Shown here: piece by piece, positions 12,841 to 23,752 of the stretch
How positions within the stretch are numbered: position 1 is the first letter of the stretch
Layout: every line of letters starts with the position of its first letter
Assembly (NCBI GenBank): GCA_036346225.1
Contig: JARFIW010000885.1
Coordinates: 62,001-126,000 of the forward strand
Length of the DNA stretch: 64,000 nucleotides
Source of the DNA: Platerodrilus igneus
Taxonomy: Eukaryota; Arthropoda; Insecta; Coleoptera; Lycidae
Reading direction: 5' to 3'
The notes under the pieces: model-generated
Told to the model about the DNA's origin: nothing
The model's input: the letters and a program-made list of their open reading frames with translations, nothing else
Databases searched by the model: none
Translations under genes and position numbers: made by a program

Positions 12841-12973
12841 AGATCTCAAAATAGCTCAGATAAACGCAAACGGAAACAAAACAGTTAACCAGGAATTAAA
12901 AAAGATCGCTGAACAACAAGCGATGGATATTATAGCAATCCAAGAACCCTAAACAGTAAACAAACAAATAAGG
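12833..12973 (+). pseudogene. LINE ORF2, start of endonuclease domain
   Basis: The ATG at 12833 opens MDRDLKIAQINANGNKTVNQ and continues to MDIIAIQEP, the first conserved block of APE-type LINE endonucleases (an N and the E of QEP). A TAA at 12950-12952 follows directly where a sense codon is expected. The frame then runs into the BEL insertion at 12974 and continues after it at 19719. Confidence 0.8.
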
Positions 12974-13371
12974 TGTCAATTAATTAAACTTAGATAAAGG
13001 TGCTGGCGCGTCTTATTTAATCGTGGACTGTAATGCGAAAATATAACAAAACGCGAGCTTTAAATGCGAAAGTTGTATGCATGTAAAATTAACAAACAGA
13101 AGGCATAAATTCACTCACCAATATTGTCCTTGGTGTGTGGTCCTCTTCAATGTTGCTGGAATGCCCCCGGGGGAGTCAGTTGAATGCACTGTTGCAAGCA
13201 CTATACTTATTGGGTATAGCTTGTCACGCACAACCTTCCCGTTACTAGGTCGAAAGAAGAGTCGTCGATAAACGTCACAAAACCACTTTCGCACGCGTTT
13301 TACTTTAAGAGGCGCAAGCGCACTGCACAATTTAAATCCACTATAGTTTGAGTTTTAACTAATACGAAACA
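12974..13371 (-). repeat. BEL 3' LTR
   Basis: 398 bp with plus-strand ends TGTC...AACA. It appears identical to the copy at 19316-19713. On the minus strand a purine-rich stretch (GGTGGGCAGAA) directly precedes it, a possible polypurine tract. Confidence 0.95.
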
Positions 13372-13518
13372 TTCTGCCCACCAAAATAGCTTTGGGCTAT
13401 TTTTTAAAACTTAACACGAAAATTTAACTTTGACCGAGTCTTGTATGTATGTAGAACTAAATAAATATAATAATGCTTACGAAACTATAACAAAGAACAC
13501 TAAAATAACTAATATTTA

Positions 13519-15234
13519 TTATTGAGACGGCAATGGGCATAATTTGACCATTGGTCTTTTCAAATTCTCTCGTGAAGTTTTTACGGTGGCTACACGAGGT
13601 ACTCCATCGCTTCCAGGATGAAGCTCTACAATTCTGGCGAGTTTCCAATTTAAAGGAGGAACACCCTCTTCTTTGATGAGCACTAAAGTACCAATGTCAA
13701 CGCCGTCGAGTCTCTTGGACTTGTACCACCGGCCACGTTGATACAATTGGTGTAAATACTCATTGTGCCATCGAACCCAAAAACTTTGATGCATAGCTTG
13801 AATCAACTGCCAACGAGAGAGTCTAGAGATTTTTAAATGAGACAAATCTGGGTCCGGCGGTGCTGTCAAGGGTTCTAAAGTTAGAAAGTGACCTGGGGTC
13901 AGTGACGAAAGATCATTGGGATCCGAAGTTATGCTGCACAAGGGTCTTGAATTCAACAATGCTTCAATCTGAGTGATTAAAGTATGAAACTCCTCGTACG
14001 TGAGCACTTGGTTTCCAACAACACGAAATAAGTGAGTTTTCACCGATTTAACGGCGCTTTCCCAAATACCTACGAAGTGAGGGGTAGACGGGGGGTTAAA
14101 ATGCCACGAAATGGCTAACGAATCTGCACAGTGTCGGAAATCCTTTAAAAGTTGGCGACTAGCGCCGACGAAATTTGTGCCGCAGTCGCTGAAAATGTGT
14201 TGACACCGACCACGACGAGCAATAAAACGACGAAGGCAAGCGATAAAGGCATCAGTCGACAAGTCTGATACGACTTCCAAATGAAGAGCCTTAGTGGCGA
14301 AACAAACAATCACACAAAGATATGCCTTGCAAGTCTTGGTGCCTCTTGCACGATGCATGTTAATCGTAAAGGGGCCGGCAAAATCGATGCCGACGGAACT
14401 AAAAGCCTTGGCTTGAGAAACACGAAATGACGGCAATTCACCCATAACTGGACTGACAGGAATAGGGCGAAGACGATAACAATGATAACATTTAGACAGT
14501 ATTCTACGAACTGCGCGAAGAGATGAGATGATCCAAAATCGTTCTTGAAGCAAGTACATCGTTGTGTTTACTCCCGAATGTAAATTTTGTGTGTGCACTT
14601 GTTTAATCAACAAATCTGTTATACGGTGTTTATTGGGTAATACCGCTGGATGTTTTGCGGAATCTGGAAGATTGGAATGAATCAGTCTCCCGCCTACTCT
14701 TAAAATGTCATTCGAATCAAGAAATAATCCTAAACGTTGCAGATGTTTAGGCAAAGGCTCACCTTGACGAACGGCTTCGATTTCAACTTTAAGTGAACTA
14801 AATTGGACCACCTTGACAATAATCATAAGAGCAGTGTGAAGCTCCATCGACGATAAAAATAGCGAATTGATGGTAGTTTTTCTAACAGTAAAGATTCTCA
14901 GACAATATGCGACTATACGTTGAATTTTGTGTAACGACGAAAATTTGTTTGATAAGTCTTCCAGCCAAGTTGATTCTACGGTAACAATCAAAGTAATGCG
15001 TTTCTCCTCAGAAGATGCTTCCAGAGAAGGGACGAACAATTTTGGCAAAGGCCAATTTTCTTCAGACAACGACAAAAATTCAGGACCTGCCCACCATAGC
15101 GGATGCGCGGGCAATACCGAAGGAAATAAACCTCTGGTAGCACAATCAGATGGGTTGTTTGAAGAACTAATGTAACTCCACTGTTCAGGAGAAATGCGTT
15201 CTTGGATGTAACTAACACGGTTAGCTACAAACAT
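13519..15234 (-). CDS. BEL/Pao Pol C-terminal part: integrase
   Basis: A 571-residue open frame covers the end of the RNase H/tether region and the whole integrase. It has the HHCC zinc-binding domain (H..H with KCYHCYRL). The catalytic core has D in VGIDFAGPF, D in FSDCGTNFVG (a C where N is usual) and E in GIWESAVKSVK. A C-terminal domain with RWQLIQAMHQSFWVRWHNEY and LVLIKEEGVPPLNWKLARI follows, typical of BEL integrases. The true protein is a polyprotein that starts upstream in gag. This piece is merely the longest open segment, joined through a one-base shift near 15300 to the RNase H segment. All catalytic residues are kept. Confidence 0.92.
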   Translation of the reverse strand: MFVANRVSYIQERISPEQWSYISSSNNPSDCATRGLFPSVLPAHPLWWAGPEFLSLSEENWPLPKLFVPSLEASSEEKRITLIVTVESTWLEDLSNKFSSLHKIQRIVAYCLRIFTVRKTTINSLFLSSMELHTALMIIVKVVQFSSLKVEIEAVRQGEPLPKHLQRLGLFLDSNDILRVGGRLIHSNLPDSAKHPAVLPNKHRITDLLIKQVHTQNLHSGVNTTMYLLQERFWIISSLRAVRRILSKCYHCYRLRPIPVSPVMGELPSFRVSQAKAFSSVGIDFAGPFTINMHRARGTKTCKAYLCVIVCFATKALHLEVVSDLSTDAFIACLRRFIARRGRCQHIFSDCGTNFVGASRQLLKDFRHCADSLAISWHFNPPSTPHFVGIWESAVKSVKTHLFRVVGNQVLTYEEFHTLITQIEALLNSRPLCSITSDPNDLSSLTPGHFLTLEPLTAPPDPDLSHLKISRLSRWQLIQAMHQSFWVRWHNEYLHQLYQRGRWYKSKRLDGVDIGTLVLIKEEGVPPLNWKLARIVELHPGSDGVPRVATVKTSRENLKRPMVKLCPLPSQ

Positions 15235-15266
15235 TTTTAAGCGATAGGTAGGCGACTTAATCCAAG

Positions 15267-15926
15267 TCAGCGCGACAGAAGAATCAGTGTAACAACAGAT
15301 TTTTCAAAGGTTACATTTGAATAAGTAGTTTTAACAAAATGAACTAATTTAGACAAAAGTACGGTAGCACATAGTTCTAGCTTGGGTATAGAAAGACATT
15401 TCAAAGGTGCGACCTTTGATTGAGCCATAACAAAGTGAACAGATATTTTTCCTGACGGAAATACTAAACGAAAATATGCAATAGCCGAGTATCCTTTCTC
15501 GGACGCGTCACAAAAACCATGTAGTTGTATACTACAGGCTTCATCAATAGGGATATAACGAGGAATTTGAATTGAATCAATATATGAAAATTCAGCAACA
15601 AACTTTTTCCAAAATATGACAATAGATTCAGGAGGAGGATCATCCCAATCCAACCCCAGCACCCAAAATTGTTGAATGAGTTGTTTGAGTGAAAAGGAAC
15701 TGGTGTAATAAATCCTAGAGGATTGTAAATCCTAGCAACTGTCGAAAGTAAAATTCGCTTGGAAAGACGATTTTCTAAAGACTGCATTTCAAATGAAAAA
15801 TTATCAGGTATCGAGTGCCACTGAAGACCGAGCACCTTTATGGTAAACTTAAGATCATTTGCGACTCAACTTGGTTTCACTTGTTGATACTCAGTAGGAA
15901 TATCTTCTAACAGTAGTGGACTGTTG
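15267..15926 (-). pseudogene. BEL/Pao Pol: RNase H region, frameshifted
   Basis: Two overlapping frames (15464-15835 and 15267-15662) together encode the segment after the RT. One holds RIYNPLGFITPV and the other LGLDWDDPPPE and LHGFCDASEKGYSAIAYFR, the BEL RNase H signature with its D, then PKLELCATVLLSKL. The shift between them falls in a TTTT run near 15695. A second break follows in an A-run near 15301. Upstream, near 15870, there is an in-frame stop. Confidence 0.85.
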
Positions 15927-17476
15927 CTAGCCCATTTGCGTAGTTCGAAGCAGCCAGCACGTAGTAGTTCGATTGAGTTGACGTTTTAGTTCATGAGTTG
16001 CCTGGAGAGTGGACGACCCAGTCAATACATCATCAACATACAAATTGTTTCTCAAAGCATGAGCAGCCAATGGATAACTATTTTCTCCTAGTTCAGCTAG
16101 TTTTAAGATAGTGCGAATGGCGAGAAAAGGAGCGGATGAAACTCCATATGTAATTGTGTTCAACTGATAAGTTGAAATTGGTTCTGAAGGATTCCATCGC
16201 CATTGTATCAATTGATAAGAACGATCCGTTTCTGATATCAATATTTGCCTGTACATTTGTTTTATGTCACAGACAAAACGAACTTGGGAATACGAAATGC
16301 CAAAAGTATTTTTACAATATCATTCTGGAGCTTAGGTCCAGTGAGTAAGGTATCATTCAATGAAATACCATTCGAAGCTCGAGCCGAAGCATCAAAAACA
16401 ATTCTCAATTTAGGTTTATTATTTTCTAGTTTGAACACGGCATGGTGTGGAATAAAATACGCATTATTGTCAGCTGGAGGCGTTGATAAAAGCGACATGT
16501 GACCAGAGGTTTCGTAATCACGCATGAAATCTACATACAAATTTCGCAAGTCTGGATTAGTTTCGAGACGACGCTCTAGTGACAATAGACGTTTAATGGC
16601 AATAGATTTCGAGTCCGGAAACTCACGAACATTTTCTCTAAATGGGAGGCTCACGCCGAACCTACCATTGGGTAACCGATGCAACGAGTTATCAAAAGAT
16701 TGTTGAACAAGGTCATCTTCCGGGGACGACAAACTCTTCGATGGAATGTCGTCAAGCTCCCAAAAATGTTTAAGATCAATATCCATACAAGGATCGATAG
16801 ATACAAAGAACGAATGAATAACATTGGTTGAGACGGGATCGACAGTACCAAATATCATGTAACCAAATATGGTGTTGACAGCAACAGGCGAAATTTCTTT
16901 GCCATCAATTTTCCCATCGAGCAAAATACGACTGGCAACATCAGAGCCCAATAACATTTGTACTGGAGAAGGATGTCTCCAGTTTTCATCTGCGAGTTTT
17001 ATGTTTTCCAAATGAGACCAATACGATTGAATATACTTGTTTGGAAGATTACCGCAAATAGACGGCAAGACCATTAAGTTTACTTTCAAATTGTTGTCCG
17101 TCGGGACTGAATCATATTCCTGAATGGGACGAATTGTTCCAGACATCACACCTAACGTTTGGTGTGAAGTCTGGCCCAAACCAGAAATAGGAATCGAAGA
17201 AGGACGAGACGATATACCAATAGACTTACGACAAGACTTCGTAATAAATGAAATTTGACTCCTAGTGTCTACTAGAGCACGAATAATTTGAGGTTGATTT
17301 CTCTTGTCGAGAATTTCCAAACAAACCGTGGGTAGCAGAGCTAGACAAGTTGTCGCCTCAGACCCAACTGTTGTAGTACAAGTAGCATTATTAGACGAAC
17401 TGGCTTGCAAATTTTCTTCACGAGTTGGAATTGAAGAAGGTGGTGACGTAGCAATCGACGGCACAAAATGTAACAA
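15927..17476 (-). pseudogene. BEL/Pao Pol: protease and reverse transcriptase
   Basis: The segment open at 16262-17476 begins after the gag knuckles. It contains the aspartic protease block ALVDTRSQISFI, where the usual DTGS has R in place of G. The RT N-terminus follows with LRIVFDASARASNGISLND. A one-base shift in a T-run at about 16262-16275 moves to the next segment (15927-16256). That segment has DIKQMYRQI, YGVSSAPFLAIRTI and the intact RT active site LYVDDVLTGS. The frame then breaks near 15985. The protease G-to-R change would be expected to harm processing if real. Confidence 0.9.
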
Positions 17477-17479
17477 TGT

Positions 17480-18694
17480 ATGATGATTTTATTGCAAGTT
17501 CTGCACGAAACCTTTGACGGACAAGACGACATGTTATGATTTGGTCGAAGGCAGTTCAAACATAACCGAAGATGTTTGGCTTGCTCGTGACGCTTGTTTG
17601 GAGACAATTTAAGAAATTGCTCGCACGAATACAATACATGATTTCCTTGCAAAGGATGCAGGAGAACGAATTGTTCTTAGGAGAAGTGTTAGTTTCAGCT
17701 AAGAATGTCCTAGGCTTCAAGTCAGAATTCGAACGAGCGAGACCTTGTTTATTAATAGTACCTTTAAGCACTTTCGGTTGTTTGCTTGAGACAAGATTCT
17801 CTAAGGCTACACATTGTTTTGACAAAAGTCTTTGACGCAATTGAATGTATGCACATCAGTAGAATTGAAATGCAATTCGAATCGTTTACGAGTTTCCTCA
17901 TCGAGTTTACATAATAAAAGATCTACAAGAACGAAATCCCAACTTTCAACATCAAATTGTAATGATCCCAAAATCGATAAGTTTTCTGTGAAACAGTCAA
18001 TTAAATTTCGAAGTTGTTTTACGTTTTCCGCATGCATAGGCGGGAAGTTTTTTATTAAACCCCAATGGTGATTAGCCAAAAGACGTTTATTATTATATCT
18101 AGAACATAAAGTGTCATATGCTAGTTTGTAATTTTCATGACAAAGAGGAATAGACCGCAACAAGGTCAATGATTCACCCGACAAGCTTGAAAGAAGGTAG
18201 GAATGCTTTTCGATGTCTGTTAAATGCGGTTGTTTATCTATCAAAACATCAAACATATTCTTGAAAGTCTTAAAGTTTTTTGGGTCATTATCAAAACGCG
18301 GTAGAGTAATTTTTGGTAATTTTACTCTAGGTGTAAAATTATTGTCTTGTAGACTTGTGTGATTCGCAGACGGAGTTTTCACTTCAGCAGAAAATATCTC
18401 TTGCTCTATCAAAAGAATAGAATAATATTCGTCATCTACATTTCGACACAAATTCTCTAAAGCTGGTTGCAATTCTGATTCTGTGTTTACAAATACAGAA
18501 ACATACTTTTCAGTAAAATCCTTGTAGAGAGATTCCACTATACGACACTTCAATTTAAATAACTTGTGTACTGAAACATTGTATTGTGCCTTTTCAGAAA
18601 GTTCGAAGATTTCATGAATCCGAGCAGCGTAGAGCTTTAATAAAGTTACAGAAGCATTTGTGTCAGGCATTTTGTATGAAGAAACAAACGACAA
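17480..18694 (-). pseudogene. BEL/Pao Gag with zinc knuckles
   Basis: The frame opens at 18694 and is continuous for 295 residues to 17807. It contains the BEL gag core LPKITLPRFDNDPKNF and LLSSLSGESLTLLRS. The zinc-binding region then lies in other frames down to 17480: FSCILCKGNH-like, CLNCLRPNHNMSSC and SCRTCNK. Single-base losses in a G-run near 17655 and an A-run near 17490 explain the changes of frame. Gag binds RNA and assembles the particle. The start codon follows the 5' LTR by about 0.6 kb. Confidence 0.88.
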
Positions 18695-19315
18695 TTATTC
18701 CAATTAACAACAACCAACAATAATCTTAATATAAATTCAATCACCGAAAATGATCCAATAGTCATTACCCGATTTATAAAGTAAAATGCGAAATGAGTAA
18801 TTAAAGCTTCCTATTGTATTTTATACGACCTGACAACCCTTAACAAGAAGGTTTATAAAACGCCCTAAGGGTTTAGTCATTCAAACAAGAAATATAGTTA
18901 AAATATTTAGTGGTTATAAACCTTTAAACATTCAGGTAGGTTATACGATAAAACTGGAATGTCGTTTGCAGCTGTACATAAGCCAAAAGGAGTGACCTAC
19001 TACACAGGTATACAAAATTTTACAATAGAACAGCTTTGAATCCAACATTTGCAACAGATTTTCTATACGAACTATTTAACTATCTGTAAAATGATTAATA
19101 ATGCTCTCTAACTAAACTATTGCTAAATCGTAATATATCTATAATCAAATAATGATTTCTAATTAATAGACTTTAGTGTATCGAATTTTTCATATCTAAG
19201 TAAATAGAAAAATGATGCGAATATTGCTAATCGAAGTTCTACATACATACAAGCTAAAACGAAATGAATTAATTTATTCACCATGGACTGTTCTATCACG
19301 CGAAGAAGGACCAAA

Positions 19316-19713
19316 TGTCAATTAATTAAACTTAGATAAAGGTGCTGGCGCGTCTTATTTAATCGTGGACTGTAATGCGAAAATATAACAAAACGCGAGC
19401 TTTAAATGCGAAAGTTGTATGCATGTAAAATTAACAAACAGAAGGCATAAATTCACTCACCAATATTGTCCTTGGTGTGTGGTCCTCTTCAATGTTGCTG
19501 GAATGCCCCCGGGGGAGTCAGTTGAATGCACTGTTGCAAGCACTATACTTATTGGGTATAGCTTGTCACGCACAACCTTCCCGTTACTAGGTCGAAAGAA
19601 GAGTCGTCGATAAACGTCACAAAACCACTTTCGCACGCGTTTTACTTTAAGAGGCGCAAGCGCACTGCACAATTTAAATCCACTATAGTTTGAGTTTTAA
19701 CTAATACGAAACA
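19316..19713 (-). repeat. BEL 5' LTR
   Basis: 398 bp, apparently identical to 12974-13371. It is followed by the TAAGG target duplication at 19714-19718. It would carry the promoter for the minus-strand element. Confidence 0.95.
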
Positions 19714-19718
19714 TAAGG

Positions 19719-21201
19719 GGTATGCCAAACACAGCAAGAACAATATGCACAGGAGACACATCAAAATCAGGGATCATAATTTTAAACAAAACAATAACAA
19801 CAACCATAATACAAAAATACAACAACACACCCTACACCCGCATAGAAATCAGCACACAAAGTGGCACATACATATTAGTTAACATTTACTGCCAATTTGC
19901 GGACCAAATAGACCCATATTTAGAAATTATACAGCAGATATGCACAGAACATCAAGACAAACCAATAATAATTATGGCTGACGCAAACGCAAAATCGGCA
20001 TTATGGCATAGCGACATAACGGATGAACGAGGGGAAAAAACGGAAGATCTAATTCACGAACTCGATCTAGGCGTCGAAAATACATATGGACAGCCCAATA
20101 CATTCTCCGGTAGAGCAGGAGCAACAAACATAGACATAACGCTAACGAACCCAAAAGCAAGAGGACATGTCTTTGAATGGAAGGTACATGACAACATCAC
20201 TTTAAGTGATCATAATCTGATCACGTACAAAATAACACCGAGCGAAATAGAACAACATTATAAAGACATACTAATCAATACATACAAATACAATCAGACA
20301 GGCCATGGAAAAATCTATACCAAGAACAAAATGGAGTAACAACTTGCTAAAGGCGATAGTACGTAAAATAAGGAAAACTTACCAACAAGCCATAGTACCT
20401 GAGGAAAGCAGAATACACCTACACAGATATAGAGACGTTAAACAGAAATTTAAACCGGAGATAAATAGGACGCGACGTGTGACGTGGAATAAGTTTGTAG
20501 AGGAGAATCTACAACTAGATATATGGGGATTGCCCTACAAAATCATAAGGCAAAAAATTAGACTACCAATAACGTTTTCGACCGTTGACAAACTAACCCA
20601 GCCAGGCACATTCACAACAACGTGGAAGGAAACTATAGAAACACTTTTACAAGAACTATTACCAGAAGATAACGAAAACAATGAGACAGAAACACACAAA
20701 ATACAAAGAAACCAAATTGGGACAAACTACGATACAGAAAATACAACCGAACCTTACACAAATGAAAAAATTAAAACAGCAATACTTCAAAAAGAAGAAG
20801 AAAAAAGCACCCGGCCCAGATGGCATTCAAGTCGAAGTATTGCAAACCATAGAACAAAAAATAACACCGTGCTTAACAACATAAATGAACGAATGCCTTA
20901 GACAAGGCAGAGTACCAAACAATTGGAAAACGGCTTGCGTCGCAATCATACACAAAGGAAAAGACAAGGACCCAACAAAATCGGATAGTTATAGACCAAT
21001 CTGTTTACTTAACAGTTTGGCTAAGGTTCAAGAACGACTAATATATAAAAGGTTAAAGGAGCACCGAGAAAGAATGGGGGAAAGCCAATACCAGTACGGC
21101 TTCCGAAAAGAATGCTCGACTGTAGACGCCATTAACAACGTTAAGAAATCCACACAGACTAAAAAGAAATATGTTCTGGAAATATTTATAGATATAAAAA
21201 G
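19719..21201 (+). pseudogene. LINE ORF2: endonuclease and N-terminal RT
   Basis: ORF2 continues in frame after the BEL insertion. The segment to 20339 holds the rest of the APE endonuclease, with YILVNIYCQ, IIIMADANAKSALW and ITLSDHNLITY (the conserved D, N, S, D and H). After a frame change near 20320 a segment runs to 20901. Another change in an A-run near 20805 leads to the RT: KAPGPDGIQ, NNWKTACVAIIHKGKD, DSYRPICLLNSLAKV, YQYGFRKECSTVDAI and FIDIK. The enzyme nicks target DNA and reverse-transcribes the element RNA there. The segment ends where the next LTR is inserted. Confidence 0.9.
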
Positions 21202-21857
21202 TGTTACGTGCCGAAAATCGGCACTAGACATTTTTAAATAAGTGTTAATATGTGAGAATGCGTCATAAATTTAAAAGACTTGTTGCGTGTATTTCCGTCA
21301 CTTCAGAAGTGCGTTGCGCGAGACTCGCGCCGCCGCGTGTGGACGAAAGGGTAGTTGTAAATTTCCGAAAGACGCGTCAGGACTTGCTTCCGAAGCGCGA
21401 AGAAGAGTGGTTGTGTGGTGTCTTACCGTATCTTTTCGTTATGTAGATCCCTTATTGCCTTCTTTAGATTCTCGTTCCTTATAAACCCGTTCCTGTTGTT
21501 CCCTACATATAGAAAGAAGATAGCGAATTTGGATGCAACCTGGCTTAAGAGCAGCCCACACCCGAGGTAGAGCCGCGAGCAGCTGACGCCCGAAAAAGAT
21601 CTACGGAGCCCCGCTGCCGCTAGCATGAAGTAATCCTGAAGAAAGCCGCGACCATCATGGAGTAATTCTGAAGGAAGCTTTACCTGTTCACGTAAGTACC
21701 CCTTAGGGGTTCCGTAAAATTTGTTTACTTTAAAATGTGTTGCAATAATTTGCATATTGTGTGACGTCATCGAAATTTGCGCGTCAATTTTCACATTATG
21801 TAATATCGTTACCAACTGTCTTTAGTGGCGCATGTACCACGTTTACGGGACTGTAAT
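21202..21857. mobile_element. Solo LTR-like insertion in the RT region
   Basis: 656 bp beginning TGTTACGTGCCG and ending CTGTAAT, flanked by AAAG (21198-21201 and 21858-21861). It splits the RT between FIDIK and the AFNNMWWP block. The 3' end lacks the expected CA, and excision leaves a one-base frame difference. It contains a GC-rich block near 21310-21350 and no coding sequence. Confidence 0.7.
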
Positions 21858-22343
21858 AAAGAGGCATTCAACAACATGTGGTGGCCAACATTACTTAGGC
21901 GTTTACAGAAGCTCAAATGCCCTAAACCAATATACAAAACCATACGCAACTACCGCCAGCACAGGTTTGTATATACACAAAGTGAAAACGAAATAGTCAA
22001 AATCAAAATCACAAAGGGGTGTCCACAGGGGCCAGTTTGTGGCCCCTTATTATGGGACATCACTGTTGAAGAAATACTCGACAAATTACAAAAACAACCA
22101 GAGACAAAAATAATCACAGCATATACTGACCACATAACAATTACAATAGAAGGTGACTCTGTATACCAGCTTAGTTCACGCGCAACAAAAATAATGAAAC
22201 ATTTCAACACATAATGCAAACATAATAAACTAAACATATCAAACGACAAAACAACATTTACAATATTAAAGGGAACAATAAAAAATGGTTCATGGTTCAA
22301 AATAAACAATAAAACGGTCAGACGTACCAAGACATTAAAATAC
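21858..22343 (+). pseudogene. LINE ORF2: RT catalytic core
   Basis: This encodes EAFNNMWWPTLLRRL, GCPQGPVCGPLLWDI and the active-site region AYTDHITI. The canonical sequence here is A-x-A-D-D. The second catalytic Asp is replaced by His, and the residue before the first Asp by Thr, so this copy would not be active. A stop near 22212 is followed by the continuing RT thumb region up to KTLKY. The next LTR interrupts there. Confidence 0.88.
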
Positions 22344-22938
22344 TGTAACGGGCTACTACCTCCGCGTTTTGCTAATTTAAAACAAGTAATAACAAACGTC
22401 TTTATTACTCACTGTTCACAAGTCTAATTAACAGTATATGCCTTATTTGTAGATGTTTTCAGTCCACTTAACAATGAAACACTATTACACTAATGAATTT
22501 ACAAGCACTAATATCTTCTTAAACTAACTGCTTTACCATAGGTCCATTAACAACACTAACACAACTATTTATTTATACACTTCTATTTATTTATGTATAC
22601 TACAAGCTGCATGTACATTAGACACAGCATATATCATTTATGTATAAATTCTTGAACTCCTAAAAGCTCAACTACGTTTACTGTACACGATATAATTTAT
22701 ATTAGACATTCAAGTATAGACTGACCCCTGCATTTCTTAGCGGCCTTATATATACTCTGAGTTAAAGATATGATTCATCCTCTGGTACTTACTAGAAGCT
22801 TCCCGGTCCATGCGAGAATGAACAGTGCTGGCGGCGTTTTGTGTGTTTGATTGCTAGAAGCATTCTAGAATCCGGGAAACTATGCAGACCCTACAACGCT
22901 TGTGTGTTTGACGGGTTGCCTAAAAGTAGCTCGCAACA
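22344..22938. mobile_element. Solo LTR (595 bp) in LINE ORF2
   Basis: Begins TGTAACGGGC and ends CGCAACA, with duplication ATAC (22340-22343 and 22939-22942). Excision rejoins the KYLGVTLD motif of the LINE RT exactly in frame, which fixes the boundaries. Confidence 0.88.
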
Positions 22939-23752
22939 ATACCTAGGAGTAACCCTGGACGAGAGAGGGACATATAAAGAGCACATAGAACAGAAATGCA
23001 ACAATGCCAAGAAAGTAATGAACATAATAGCTACACTAGCTAATAAAGAATATAAAATTCCGCTACACTGCGTTCGAATATACTTAAACATAATAATGAC
23101 AGCAATGATATCACACGCGTCTAGCGCGTGGACACATCGACTCAACACAGAGAAAGGAAGAGCAAAAGTCAACCAAGCTCGAGGAACGGCAAAGATACGA
23201 CTGGAGCGTATCGGACATCTTCATTCGATGCCCTCAGAGTCGTATTAGGAATAATACCAATGGACCTGCAGATAAAAATGAAAGCAGTCAATTACTGACT
23301 GAAGAAAAACAAACTCGACATAGTGAACAACTTAGTAGGAGGAGAAAACAGATCGACTATAGATATCTACAAAAATACGATAAGAAGCTGGCAAGAGAGG
23401 TAGAATAACGCAACATACGGAAGAAGAACATACAGCTTTCTTTCAGACATCGAAGAACGAATAAAAATAAAACATATACAACCAACAGAAGGTATGGTCC
23501 ACTTCCTTACGGGAGATGGGACATACGACACATACAAATACGCTAGAAAAATCACAGATAACAAAATCTGTGAATGCGGACATATAGGATCTCCAGAGCA
23601 TGTGATCTTTGAGTGCCCGATCTTCGAATACGAGGCAAGGGAGCTCAGAGAATTACAAACATGTAACATAAACAATATTATCAGAGACGAAACCAAATTT
23701 AACATCTTAAATAAAGTAAGCAACATCATCACACAAACAATCAAGAGGCAAT
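22939..23752 (+). pseudogene. LINE ORF2: C-terminal region with zinc motif
   Basis: The first segment (to 23248) has LGVTLDERGTYKEHI and SHASSAWTHR. After stops and shifts, the segment 23494-23752 has GDGTYDTYKYAR and the zinc motif CECGHIGSPEHVIFEC, the C-terminal Cys-Cys-His-Cys of R1-group ORF2. The last codons lie beyond the LTR insertion at 25641-25664. There the frame continues for seven residues (FAAMHF and stop). Confidence 0.85.

Larger units (their letters stand above)
12974..19713 (-). mobile_element. Full-length BEL/Pao LTR retrotransposon
   Basis: Two 398-bp LTRs (12974-13371 and 19316-19713) bound an internal region encoding gag, protease, RT, RNase H and integrase on the minus strand. 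The order of domains and the gag zinc knuckles are those of BEL/Pao. The target duplication TAAGG is exact (12969-12973 and 19714-19718). The insertion splits the LINE endonuclease. The two LTRs look identical by eye, implying a recent insertion, yet the coding region has about seven frame breaks. The possible primer-binding region follows the 5' LTR at 19315 downwards, read TTTGGTCCTTCTTCGCG; I do not assign the tRNA. Confidence 0.95.

Noticed and set aside
13077..13330. Small ORFs on both strands that occur twice (13.1 and 19.4 kb)
   Set aside because: They are inside the BEL LTRs and recur only because the LTR does.
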